From Pseudomonadota bacterium (GTDB lineage Bacteria; Pseudomonadota; Gammaproteobacteria; Burkholderiales; SHXO01): a stretch of 10,972 bases of DNA. Position numbers and translations under genes: made by a program. Under the pieces are notes generated by a model, which did not search any database, was not told the DNA's origin, and saw only the letters and a list, made by a program, of their open reading frames with translations. Location of the stretch: the NCBI GenBank assembly GCA_023430065.1, contig JAEZCG010000081.1:1-10972 (forward strand), read 5' to 3'. Numbering within the stretch: position 1 is the stretch's first letter; the number at the start of each line of letters is the position of its first letter. Of the stretch, positions 1 through 6,921 are shown in pieces.

Positions 1-311
1 GCGCTGCGCAGCGCGAAGGTCGATTCCTGGGGATTGCCCTTACCGTCGAATACCGCGATTTCGAAGCGGCGTCCGTCGAGCGCACCCCCGGCTTGGTTGC
101 GCTTCTCGCTCTCGATCAACAAGTGCCGGAACGCGCTCTCACCGACGTTGGCGAATGAACCGCTGATCGCGTCGATCAACGCGATCCGGATCGGCTCGAC
201 TGCGTGGACAGTTGCAGCACCGCCAATCTGGAGCAGCACGCAGACGACGCTGACGAGGGATCGTACCAGCGATCCCCGGTCTCTAACGCGGCAGTCAGGC
301 CGACTGCTCAT
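1..311 (-). CDS. Periplasmic branched-chain-amino-acid-type ABC solute-binding protein (N-terminal part, runs off the left edge)
   Basis: Reading leftwards from an ATG at 311-309, the frame stays open to the window edge (103 codons). The first 37 residues form a signal peptide: Arg-rich N-region, hydrophobic core LVSVVCVLLQIGGAA, and a V-H-A cleavage site. The mature start, EPIRIALIDAISGSFANVGE, followed by a DGRRFEIAVFDGKGNPQES segment, matches the first lobe of LivJ/Peripla_BP_6 proteins, which bind branched-chain amino acids, amides or other small organic ligands in the periplasm. The true ligand cannot be read from this fragment. The gene starts 15 nt after the stop of the exported 167-residue protein, so it is probably the fourth gene of the unit led by the BTAD regulator. 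Its Shine-Dalgarno-like AGAGG lies only 2 nt from the ATG, which is tight and suggests translational coupling. Family assignment is firm; C-terminus and transporter partners lie outside the window. Confidence 0.88.
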   Translation of the reverse strand, partial: MSSRPDCRVRDRGSLVRSLVSVVCVLLQIGGAATVHAVEPIRIALIDAISGSFANVGESAFRHLLIESEKRNQAGGALDGRRFEIAVFDGKGNPQESTFALRS

Positions 312-326
312 TGCCTCTGATCGTCA

Positions 327-830
327 TCACGGAATCTCGTAGTCCCACTCGATGATGTCCCACATCAGGCGGTCGGACACCGTCTTTAGCCTGAACTTCC
401 CTTTCCCCTTGATTCCCTGGTATGCGCCGGTGCCACCGGTCAGGGTGATAGTACCCTCGTCGTTGCCCTTGTCGTCCGACTGCCCGACGCAGTAGCCGAA
501 CACTTTGCCCTTCTCGGTCGTGAAGATCTTCTGGCAGTCGCTGGAGCCGTTGCCGTAACCCTTCCACACGACCTGGTAGCGCGCCTTGTCGAGAAATCCG
601 CCGTCGGATTCATTGAACACGATGCCGTCGAGTTCACCTATCTGAACGGTCTTCGCTGAATCGCCGTCGGGCGACTTGATTTCCTGGAACTGGGTCGAGT
701 ACAGCACGGACTTCCCCTTGAACTTCCCGCGCTCCCCGGCGGATGCTGCCGACGGCAGCATGACGGCGCCTGCCAGCGCAATGCCGGTCAACCCGGCAAG
801 AACCTTGTATGCGAGTTGCTCGATTTTCAT
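327..830 (-). CDS. Exported 167-residue protein, putative small beta-barrel, function unknown
   Basis: A clear Sec signal peptide (hydrophobic residues about 9-25, cleavage after SAASA at residue 31) is followed by a mature protein of about 136 residues. The mature part is rich in alternating polar and hydrophobic strands with many Gly turns. The segment ITLTGGTGAYQGIKGKGKF (about 128-146) resembles the G-T-G-x-Y-x-G-I-x-G-x-G repeat of allene-oxide-cyclase/dirigent-like barrels and of uncharacterised secreted proteobacterial proteins. That fold is my inference. Mature cysteines at 99 and 114 could form a disulfide in the periplasm. The C-terminus is acidic and aromatic (IIEWDYEIP). The start is supported by AAGGGA 8 nt upstream. 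The ATG overlaps the stop of the upstream 78-residue gene (ATGA), so the two are probably translationally coupled. No catalytic motif is recognisable; a ligand-binding or envelope role is possible but unproven. Confidence 0.85.
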   Translation of the reverse strand: MKIEQLAYKVLAGLTGIALAGAVMLPSAASAGERGKFKGKSVLYSTQFQEIKSPDGDSAKTVQIGELDGIVFNESDGGFLDKARYQVVWKGYGNGSSDCQKIFTTEKGKVFGYCVGQSDDKGNDEGTITLTGGTGAYQGIKGKGKFRLKTVSDRLMWDIIEWDYEIP

Positions 831-1063
831 TTCGTTTTTCCCTTTGCCGGCTTAGATGAACATGCCCGGCTTGCCTTGTCGATGACTGCAGGCGAGCGGG
901 CGGCTCGTCGATGGATCGGACCGTCTGCACCGGCATGCAGAATGGCGAACAGCTCCTCGGCGGAGCTGAAGCTCATCCGGCTGCCGTTTGCGACCCGCTC
1001 CACCACGCCGTGCAATGTCCCCGCCGACCCCCGTCTGTAGATCTGAACGATGTAGTGATCCAT
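827..1063 (-). CDS. Small 78-residue protein of unknown function
   Basis: The first 45 residues (MDHYIVQIYRRG, then GVVERVANGSRMSFSSAEELFAILHAG) look like a compact domain: two or three short beta strands, a turn, then an amphipathic helix. This resembles small conserved proteobacterial proteins of the form x-Y-x-V-x-I-Y-R-R with a following F-x-S-x-x-E-L helix; the resemblance is from memory and has not been searched. Residues 46-78 are low-complexity, basic and probably disordered (HRRAAR, KPAKGKTK). There is no signal peptide, so it should stay in the cytoplasm. A GAGGG ribosome binding site lies 4 nt before the ATG. The gene follows the BTAD regulator by 81 nt and overlaps the exported-protein gene by 4 nt, and its basic tail encodes that gene's Shine-Dalgarno sequence. 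It may be an accessory partner of the regulator; no function can be assigned. Confidence 0.72.
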   Translation of the reverse strand: MDHYIVQIYRRGSAGTLHGVVERVANGSRMSFSSAEELFAILHAGADGPIHRRAARSPAVIDKASRACSSKPAKGKTK

Positions 1064-1144
1064 CGGGCCCTCGAGGTTTGCACGCCGACGAGGCTAGTGC
1101 GCGCCGGCAAACAGACGGCATACCGATTCCGAATTCGATGGCGG

Positions 1145-4100
1145 CTACTGAGGCGCATTTCCCGGCCGGGCCGTGGCCAGCCTGCGCGCAAGGGCCTGGC
1201 TGACCGACGATGGAGCAATCCCCAGGACGATCGACAGGTTCTGCCGCATGCGCCGGTACGCGCTCATTCCCTCGGCAATCCGGTCCAGGTACAGGCAGCA
1301 ACGCATGATCCCCTGATAGAACTCCTCGGCAAGGTCGTCGATTCGCAGGCCCCTGTCGTAAAGTTCCAACGCGCGTTGCCACTGCTCTTCCGTCTCGAGG
1401 CTGGCAGCCAGCGCGGAAACGGTGCGCACGAAGCTCGCGCGCAGGCGGAGGCGCGTGCGCACGCTCCAGGACGCGTCGCCATCGGAGGGAAGAAAGTCAC
1501 CCTTGTAAAGGCCCAGGAGAAGCGCGGTCCGCTCGCCTGCTTCTGCGTCGGATACGACGACCTCTTCGAGCGCGAGGCAGTCGACCCAGACCAGATCGGC
1601 GTTGATGCTGAGCTGCTCGTTGCGCACCAGGATCATCTCCGGGCGTCCTAGTAGCTTTCGCAGACGGGCAATGGCGACCTCCAGAGCAGCGTGGCCAGCG
1701 TCCCCCTCCTCGTCGGGCCACAAGGCGTCGACCAGCTGTTGGCGATGCACGTCTCGTCCGCCGTAGGCGATGAGAACCTTGAGGACCTCCAGTACGCGCC
1801 GGGGTGCCTTTCCCCTGAACTTCACGGCCTCACCTTCGCGTTCGATTTCGAAGACGCCCAGTGTGAGAATGCGCACGCGCCACGGCCAACGGTCGGCATT
1901 GAGCGCAGGCGGTGGCCATCCGAAACGGCCGATCAAGCCCTTCACGAGGGACACCTCCGCGTTCATCGCCAGGGCCGCGGCGCACAGTTCTGGCATCAAG
2001 AGCGCGAAGCGATTGAGAATGGGGCCATGGTCGCGGGTTGCGACGAGGCTGAACAGATCGGTCACCGCCTGCCTGGGGTCAGCCACGCCAGTACGCAGGA
2101 GCCAAACCGCGCGAAGCATGCGGAACGCGGTGTCCGGATAACCGAACGGGCTTACCTCCAGGAGGGCATCGGCCTCATTCAAGACCCTGGCGGCGTCGTC
2201 GTGACGGCGCGCCAGAAGCAAAGCGAGAACCAGCGGTAGTCGCACGATGAGGCGCCAAAGCGCCACGCCTTTCGCATCGGCCAGTCCCGCCGCCTGCACG
2301 CCTGCCTGGATGGCGGCGTCGAGGTCGCCCCGCGTGGCATCGAACCACGCCCGCGCAACCAGGTAAAACTGCCGGTCCGATCCGCGCCTGGCAGAACTGC
2401 TCGCCTTGATCTCCTCGAGCGCGCGCTGCGCCGCCGCGAAGTCGCGACGCTGGATCGCCAGAAAGCACGCCATCATCCACAGGTCCACCTGAAGCGTCGG
2501 CTGTGGAAGGTGGCTCCCCAACGATACGGCTCGGTCCAGTGCAATCTTCGCTTTCTCGTACTCGCCAGAGATAAACCAGTAGAAAACGAGTGGATCGTAT
2601 GCCTGGTAGCGGATCATCTCGGATACGTTCTCGTCCGCAGCGAGACGTTCCACCTCGCGGGCGAGCATGTTGCCGCGCTCGAAATCGCCGGTCGAGTAAC
2701 AAGCGTTGAGCAGAAACTGTGCGGCGGCAAGACGTCGATTGACGGTCAGCTCCTCATGAAGCAACTGACCGACCCGTTCGATTACCGCCTGAAGGCTGTC
2801 ATCGCCGGGGCGTCGAAATACCAGCCCGATCAGGGCCGCCGAGTACACGGCGAGCTCCGCCGACGCGGACGTGAAGCGCGGCCGCCGCTCCAGCGCGGCG
2901 AGGATCGTGTCGAGCGACTCGTCGACAGGCGTGAGGTCGTCATACTCGAAGAAGTAGCCTTCGAGGACACCCGCCGCAGATAGGCTCGCTCCCACGTAAT
3001 CCCCGCGCCGCGCGAATGCCGCCCCCGCGCGCGCCAGGATCAGGCGGGCAGTTCCAAGATCTGTGGACATGAGCGCCATGCCGCGCCAGTACTGCAACCA
3101 TGGCAACTCATCGCTATGCCGGACCGGCAGCGCATTCACCCAGTCCAGCAGCGTTCGCCACCGGCCCTGATCGAGAAGGCTCTCGGCCTCAATCAAGACG
3201 ATACGCGCCGCCTGATCCCAGTTCGCCGCGCTGCCGTACAGCGAAAATGCCTCAGCCCGATATCCGGCCGCCTCCAGCAACGCCGCCGCACGGCTCTGCA
3301 GTCCCCGCAACTGCCCCTGGTCGGTCTGCGCCCGCAGACGGGCCAGCAGGAATTCGCGGAAGAGGGCGTGCATTTCGTAGGTGTATGGCGGTGCGCCGCG
3401 CCGGTCGGTGAACATGCGCGCGCGATACAGCTGTTCCAGGATGTCGGCTGCGCCCGACTCACCTGATGTCGCGCTGGCCATTGCCGCGTCGAACCTTGGA
3501 AACAGTGCGGTGGCCATCAGCACGCGCTGCGTGGCGGGTGTTGCCCGATCGAAGACCTGTGTCGCGAAGTAGGCGAACAGCGTCTCGCGCGCCGCTTCAC
3601 CGCGTCCATCCTCGGCCGCTACGCCCCGTCGCAGCGCCTCGACGATGAGGCGCACACCAGCCACCCACCCGCCGGATTCCCGGTGCGCACGCGCCACCTG
3701 ATCCAGCGACAACCGCCCCGACGCGGACGCGATCTCGGCTGTCTCCTGGGGCGTGAGTCGGAGCTGCTCCGCATCGATGGTGGTCAATGCGCCGTGCGCA
3801 AGAAGCCGTGCCCACACGGCCGGTGGCTGCATCCGGCTCATGGCGACCATCGACATCCCGGGCGAAACCTCCTCCGCGGCGACGGGAAGGAGTTCGATGA
3901 CAGGACCCGAGCAGCCGATCTCATGCACATTGTCGAGGATCAGAGCAGCGGTCGGCGGAAGCTCGGAGAACAGCTGGCGGAAGAAGCGCCGTGCGAAGCC
4001 GGCCAGATCAGACTGAAATGCACGGCTGTAGAGGGGAACGCGTGCGCGCGGGGCGAGGGCTCGTGCCGCTTCCCTCAGATAGAAAAAGAAGGCAGCGGGG

Positions 4101-4321
4101 TCCGTGTCACCGGCGTCGATCTGGATCCAGACGGCCGGCCGCTTGCGGGCCTCCAGCCAGCTGCTGACCAGCGTGGTCTTGCCCGCACCCGGAGGTCCCT
4201 CCACCCAGACCACCGTGGGTCCGGAGGTGCCGTCGAGTTGTGCGAACAGGCGCTCGCGGATCAATACACCGGGCAGACGGGGGCGAGCGAGCTTGGCCAG
4301 CTGTGGGGTACGCGCAGGCAT
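1145..4321 (-). CDS. MalT-like STAND ATPase transcriptional regulator with C-terminal winged helix and BTAD domain
   Basis: At 1058 residues this is a large cytoplasmic signal-integrating regulator. Residues 1-300 form a MalT-type NTPase module, with Walker A GPPGAGKTT at 42-50 and a Walker B-like ALILD at about 126-130 followed by NVHEI. A long helical, Ala/Leu/Arg-rich middle part (about 330-800) looks like the TPR-like solenoid that senses an inducer or partner in STAND proteins. From 814 there is an OmpR-type winged helix (RILTLGVFEIEREGEAVKF, then LVDALWPDEEGDAGHAALEV and ARLRKLLG), and from about 918 to the end a bacterial transcriptional activation domain (BTAD), as in AfsR/EmbR proteins. 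MalT itself ends in a LuxR-type HTH, so the DNA-binding end here is different. The start is fixed by an in-frame TAG 14 codons upstream with no other usual start codon between, although no good Shine-Dalgarno precedes it. It probably controls the three small genes downstream and perhaps the divergent TRAP gene. Inducer unknown. Confidence 0.93.
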   Translation of the reverse strand: MPARTPQLAKLARPRLPGVLIRERLFAQLDGTSGPTVVWVEGPPGAGKTTLVSSWLEARKRPAVWIQIDAGDTDPAAFFFYLREAARALAPRARVPLYSRAFQSDLAGFARRFFRQLFSELPPTAALILDNVHEIGCSGPVIELLPVAAEEVSPGMSMVAMSRMQPPAVWARLLAHGALTTIDAEQLRLTPQETAEIASASGRLSLDQVARAHRESGGWVAGVRLIVEALRRGVAAEDGRGEAARETLFAYFATQVFDRATPATQRVLMATALFPRFDAAMASATSGESGAADILEQLYRARMFTDRRGAPPYTYEMHALFREFLLARLRAQTDQGQLRGLQSRAAALLEAAGYRAEAFSLYGSAANWDQAARIVLIEAESLLDQGRWRTLLDWVNALPVRHSDELPWLQYWRGMALMSTDLGTARLILARAGAAFARRGDYVGASLSAAGVLEGYFFEYDDLTPVDESLDTILAALERRPRFTSASAELAVYSAALIGLVFRRPGDDSLQAVIERVGQLLHEELTVNRRLAAAQFLLNACYSTGDFERGNMLAREVERLAADENVSEMIRYQAYDPLVFYWFISGEYEKAKIALDRAVSLGSHLPQPTLQVDLWMMACFLAIQRRDFAAAQRALEEIKASSSARRGSDRQFYLVARAWFDATRGDLDAAIQAGVQAAGLADAKGVALWRLIVRLPLVLALLLARRHDDAARVLNEADALLEVSPFGYPDTAFRMLRAVWLLRTGVADPRQAVTDLFSLVATRDHGPILNRFALLMPELCAAALAMNAEVSLVKGLIGRFGWPPPALNADRWPWRVRILTLGVFEIEREGEAVKFRGKAPRRVLEVLKVLIAYGGRDVHRQQLVDALWPDEEGDAGHAALEVAIARLRKLLGRPEMILVRNEQLSINADLVWVDCLALEEVVVSDAEAGERTALLLGLYKGDFLPSDGDASWSVRTRLRLRASFVRTVSALAASLETEEQWQRALELYDRGLRIDDLAEEFYQGIMRCCLYLDRIAEGMSAYRRMRQNLSIVLGIAPSSVSQALARRLATARPGNAPQ

Positions 4322-4346
4322 GTCGGCGAAACCACGGAGCTGCAGA

Positions 4347-4387
4347 GGACGCGCGTGAGCATACTATGGAGAGGCTGGCGCGCGTCC
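4347..4387. repeat. 9-bp perfect inverted repeat, possible operator of the BTAD regulator
   Basis: The arms GGACGCGCG (4347-4355) and CGCGCGTCC (4379-4387) are exact reverse complements separated by 23 bp, so equivalent positions lie 32 bp apart, about three helical turns. The putative minus-strand -10 (TATGCT, 4363-4358) sits in the spacer. This geometry fits binding of a dimer or two subunits on one DNA face and would allow autoregulation. GC-rich words recur by chance in this genome, so the functional reading is tentative. Confidence 0.4.
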
Positions 4388-4410
4388 ACTCGCGGGAAGC
4401 CGCTTCGTCC

Positions 4411-4427
4411 GGGTCAACGTTGAACCC
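4411..4427. promoter_or_regulatory. Palindromic operator candidate
   Basis: The 17-bp sequence GGGTCAACGTTGAACCC contains a perfect 10-bp palindrome, TCAACGTTGA (4414-4423). The flanking GGG and CCC extend the symmetry apart from one extra A. It overlaps the TTGAAC that could serve as -35 of the TRAP gene promoter. It is more AT-rich than its surroundings, which makes chance symmetry less likely than for GC-only dyads. The binding protein is unknown; the adjacent BTAD regulator or the AraC protein are candidates. Confidence 0.4.
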
Positions 4428-4451
4428 GTGCCTGCCCTACGGACCGCTATT

Positions 4452-4481
4452 CCTGCACGAGAACACTGCAGGCTGCGTGCA
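4452..4481 (+). promoter_or_regulatory. Two competing small hairpins in the TRAP gene leader
   Basis: CCTGCA (4452-4457) can pair with TGCAGG (4467-4472), or TGCACG (4454-4459) can pair with CGTGCA (4476-4481). The two stems share bases and exclude each other. They lie 12-40 nt upstream of the Shine-Dalgarno AAGGGGAG (4494-4501). Each stem has only six base pairs, so they could be chance structures. Confidence 0.22.
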
Positions 4482-4509
4482 CCCATAACAACCAAGGGGA
4501 GTCCTCGTG

Positions 4510-5604
4510 ATGAAAGCGATCCTGGCAGCCGTCGTGGCCCTGGCATTGACCGTCGCCCCCGTCCCGGCTGCGGCGCAGAAGGTCACCAAGCTGCGATTCG
4601 AGTCGGTCTTTCCGCCTGCGACCCTGTTCTTCGAGAATTCCAAGTACTTCATCGATCGTGTACGCGCGCTCACCGGTGGACGCCTGCAGATCGAGATGCT
4701 GCCTCCGGGGGCAATCGTGCCGCCGTTCGAGGTCCTCGATGCCGTGCACAAGGGTGTGCTCGACGGCGCGCACTCGTCGCCGGCGTACTGGGTGGGCAAG
4801 AACCGCGCAGCGACGCTGTTTGGACCGGCGCCGGGCGGGCCGTTCGGCATGGACATGCTCGACTACATGGGCTGGGTACATGAGGGCGGCGGGTTGGCGC
4901 TGCAGCAGGAGTTCTATCAGAAGGTGCTCAACCGCAGCGTCGTTGCCATGCCGATGACCTCGGGCGGGCCGCAGATCCTCGGCTGGTTCAGCCGGCCGGT
5001 GAAGAACTGGGCCGATCTGAAGAATCGCAAGTGCCGCGAAACGGGAATCACCGCCGAGGTGTTCAGCAGGTCGGGGATGAAGACGGTGAACATGCCGGGC
5101 GGTGAGATCGTCCCTGCCGGGCAGCGTGGGGTGATCGAGTGCGCGGAGTGGGCCGGACCCATGGAGGATCTGCGGATCGGGTTCCAGTCGGTGTGGAAAT
5201 TCGCGTACATGCCCTCGGTGCACGAGCCGGCGACCGTGGCCGAACTGATCATCAATGCCGACGTGTGGAAGAAGCTTCCGGACAACTACAAGGAGGTGAT
5301 CCGCTCCGCTGCGCTGGAGGCCACCATGCGCTCGCAGATGGTGATGAACAAGCTCAATGCGGAGGCGATCGAGGAACTGACCAGGAAGCACGGTGTGACG
5401 ATCGGCCGCACGCCGCCCGACATCCTGACAAACACACTTCGATCCTGGGATCAGATCGCCCGGGAGGAGGCGGCCAGGAACCCGTTTTTCAAGAAAGTGT
5501 ACGACTCGCAGCGTGACTACGCCTCGCGCGTGGTGACCGCACGGCGCAAGGTCTATCCCGACTACGATCTGAGCGCCGACCATTACTGGACGGACAGGAA
5601 GTGA
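4510..5604 (+). CDS. TRAP transporter solute-binding protein, DctP/TakP-like
   Basis: This is the periplasmic receptor of a sodium-coupled TRAP transporter for organic acids. A signal peptide ([22 protein letters not shown], cleavage near AAAQ) precedes the DctP fold. Counting from the upstream GTG at 4507, Arg177 in KCRETG is the conserved arginine that usually salt-bridges the ligand carboxylate. The segment [14 protein letters not shown] (about 208-221) matches the E-W-x-G-P motif of TakP-type receptors, which bind 2-oxo acids, so a 2-oxo or hydroxy carboxylate ligand is plausible. The length (364 residues) is typical. AAGGGGAG lies 8 nt before the ATG at 4510 and 5 nt before a GTG at 4507; I take the ATG, but both are possible. 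No DctQ or DctM membrane subunit follows, since the next gene is an AraC regulator, making this an orphan receptor in the visible region. Confidence 0.93.
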   Translation: MKAILAAVVALALTVAPVPAAAQKVTKLRFESVFPPATLFFENSKYFIDRVRALTGGRLQIEMLPPGAIVPPFEVLDAVHKGVLDGAHSSPAYWVGKNRAATLFGPAPGGPFGMDMLDYMGWVHEGGGLALQQEFYQKVLNRSVVAMPMTSGGPQILGWFSRPVKNWADLKNRKCRETGITAEVFSRSGMKTVNMPGGEIVPAGQRGVIECAEWAGPMEDLRIGFQSVWKFAYMPSVHEPATVAELIINADVWKKLPDNYKEVIRSAALEATMRSQMVMNKLNAEAIEELTRKHGVTIGRTPPDILTNTLRSWDQIAREEAARNPFFKKVYDSQRDYASRVVTARRKVYPDYDLSADHYWTDRK

Positions 5605-5653
5605 CGCGAACCGCTGCACGGCGCGCGTCAGGAAGCCCGGAACAGGGGCGGAC

Positions 5654-6505
5654 ATGACGGTTGCGACCGTGCTGTGCAGCGGCCCGATCGCCGTGATCGA
5701 CCATCGTTGCGAGGCGACTTCGCGCGATGCGGCCTTCGTCGAAATCCACGACGCCTACTCGGTGTCCTACGTGCGTAAGGGCAGCTTCGGCTATCGCGCG
5801 CGCGGCGAGTCGCACGAACTGGTCGCCGGCTCCGTGCTGGTTGGTAGCCCGGGCGACGAATACGTCTGCACCCACGACCATGCATGCGGGGACGAGTGCC
5901 TGTCGTTTCGATTCTCGCGCGAGATCGTGGATACACTCGGTGCGCGTGCCGGGAAGCGCGACTTCTGGTGCACCGGCGCCCTGGCGCCCCTGCCCGAGCT
6001 GGTCGTACTCGGCGAACTGGCGCAAAGCGCGGCGTCAGGCGAATGCGACCTCGGACTCGAGGAAGCAGCGCTGGGCTTTGCGCAGCGCTTCGTCGAAATC
6101 GCCTCCGGGCGCACTGCACAACCGGTACGGGCAAGCGCCCGGGATCGCCGCCGCGCGGTGGAGACCGCCTTGTGGATCGCCGACAACGCGCACGAACCGC
6201 TCGATCTGGAGCAGATGGCGCAGGCGGCAGAACTCAGCCCGTTCCACTTCCTGCGCCTGTTTGCGGGCGTGCTCGGAATCACACCGCATCAGTATCTGAT
6301 GCGATCGCGCCTGCGCCGGGCCGCGCGCCTGCTGGCCGAGGACGAGCGCCCGATCACCGATGTCGCATTCGAATCCGGCTTCGGCGATCTGTCCAACTTC
6401 GTTCGCACTTTCCATCGCGCAGCCGGGGTGCCGCCGCGCGCGTTCCGCCGCGCTGCCAAGGGCGAGCGCAAGATTCTCCAAGATCGTCTGGCGCTCCCGC
6501 TCTAG
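5654..6505 (+). CDS. AraC-family transcriptional regulator with Cys/His-rich sensory domain
   Basis: The C-terminal third carries the two helix-turn-helix motifs of AraC proteins: [21 protein letters not shown] (about 184-204), and [25 protein letters not shown] (about 234-258) with the conserved GF-x-D-x-S-x-F and the trailing G-V-P-P-x-x-F-R. Residues 1-110 look like the cupin-type sensory domain. They contain [16 protein letters not shown] (71-86 region) with Cys72, His74, His76, Cys78 and Cys82, a possible metal or thiol-reactive site. The ribosome binding site AGGGG ends 5 nt before the ATG. The gene follows the TRAP receptor by 49 nt and precedes the VOC gene by 30 nt. AraC plus VOC pairing is common, and the regulator probably controls the VOC gene. 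Length is typical for the family. The inducer cannot be inferred. Confidence 0.93.
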   Translation: MTVATVLCSGPIAVIDHRCEATSRDAAFVEIHDAYSVSYVRKGSFGYRARGESHELVAGSVLVGSPGDEYVCTHDHACGDECLSFRFSREIVDTLGARAGKRDFWCTGALAPLPELVVLGELAQSAASGECDLGLEEAALGFAQRFVEIASGRTAQPVRASARDRRRAVETALWIADNAHEPLDLEQMAQAAELSPFHFLRLFAGVLGITPHQYLMRSRLRRAARLLAEDERPITDVAFESGFGDLSNFVRTFHRAAGVPPRAFRRAAKGERKILQDRLALPL

Positions 6506-6522
6506 CATCGGCCTTCCCACTC

Positions 6523-6530
6523 AGAGGAGG
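6523..6530 (+). promoter_or_regulatory. Strong Shine-Dalgarno of the VOC gene
   Basis: AGAGGAGG lies 5 nt before the ATG at 6536 and is close to the full anti-Shine-Dalgarno complement. It is the strongest ribosome binding site in the window, predicting more efficient translation of the VOC protein than of the AraC regulator just upstream, and it fixes the VOC start. Confidence 0.75.
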
Positions 6531-6535
6531 TCGAC

Positions 6536-6910
6536 ATGTACGATCACATCGGTCTGCGGGTGCGCGATCTCGACGCGAGCCTGCGCTTCTACACAGCGGT
6601 GCTGGCGCCGCTCGGCCACGCCGTCGTCTCGCAGGGCGACGGTTACGCGGGATTGGGGCCGCGCGGGGAAGCTGCCCTGTGGCTGCATGCAGCGCCGGGC
6701 GCACCCGGCGGCGGAGCCCACGTCGCCTTCAGAGCGGCCGATCGCGGGAAAGTCGATGCGTTCCACCGCAGCGGACTCTCCTCCGGCGGTCGCGACAACG
6801 GCCCGCCCGGTGTGCGCAGCGACTACAGCCCGACCTACTACGCGGCGTTTCTGATCGACCCGGACGGCAACAACGTGGAGGCGGTGTGCACAGCCGAACC
6901 CACCACCTGA
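6536..6910 (+). CDS. VOC-family (glyoxalase/bleomycin-resistance-like) protein
   Basis: This 124-residue protein has the paired beta-alpha-beta-beta-beta layout of the vicinal oxygen chelate superfamily. It starts MYDHIGLRVRDLDASLRFYTAVL and ends FLIDPDGNNVEAV. The usual metal ligands are visible at His4 (DHIGL), His62 (AHVAF) and Glu115 (NVEAV), so it is likely a metalloprotein rather than a ligand-free binding variant. Such single-domain proteins act as dimers. Known members isomerise glutathione adducts, cleave aromatic rings or sequester antibiotics, and the sequence does not decide between these. It is the last gene of the plus-strand run and is probably controlled by the AraC regulator directly upstream. 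A convergent PhzF gene begins 37 nt beyond its stop. Confidence 0.92.
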   Translation: MYDHIGLRVRDLDASLRFYTAVLAPLGHAVVSQGDGYAGLGPRGEAALWLHAAPGAPGGGAHVAFRAADRGKVDAFHRSGLSSGGRDNGPPGVRSDYSPTYYAAFLIDPDGNNVEAVCTAEPTT

Positions 6911-6921
6911 GCCGGGCGGCA

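Larger units (their letters stand above)
4322..4509. promoter_or_regulatory. Divergent control region between the BTAD regulator and the TRAP solute-binding protein
   Basis: This intergenic stretch must contain promoters for both directions. On the minus strand TATGCT (4363-4358) matches four of six -10 consensus bases and lies about 37 nt upstream of the regulator's ATG. On the plus strand TTGAAC (4420-4425) is a plausible -35, but the best following -10-like bases (around 4445-4451, GCTATT) are 19-20 bp away, so that promoter is weak or activator-dependent. Several dyads lie in the region and are listed separately. Promoter positions are guesses from consensus only. Confidence 0.45.

Noticed and set aside
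1076..1112. A six-base inverted repeat (GTTTGC and GCAAAC) in the gap after the BTAD regulator
   Set aside because: The arms are short, the loop is 25 nt, and there is no T-run, so it does not support a terminator between the regulator and the 78-residue gene.
911..1651. A 246-codon plus-strand frame opposite the BTAD domain and the 78-residue gene
   Set aside because: It is antisense to well-supported coding sequence, with no ribosome binding site or domain.
3683..4423. A 246-codon plus-strand frame opposite the N-terminus of the BTAD regulator
   Set aside because: It is antisense to the Walker A region of the regulator, lacks recognisable motifs, and runs through the divergent promoter region.
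4447..5655. A 402-codon open frame on the minus strand across the TRAP receptor gene
   Set aside because: It is antisense to a gene with signal peptide and full DctP motifs, its product is His/Arg/Leu-rich with no recognisable domain, and long antisense frames are expected at this GC content.
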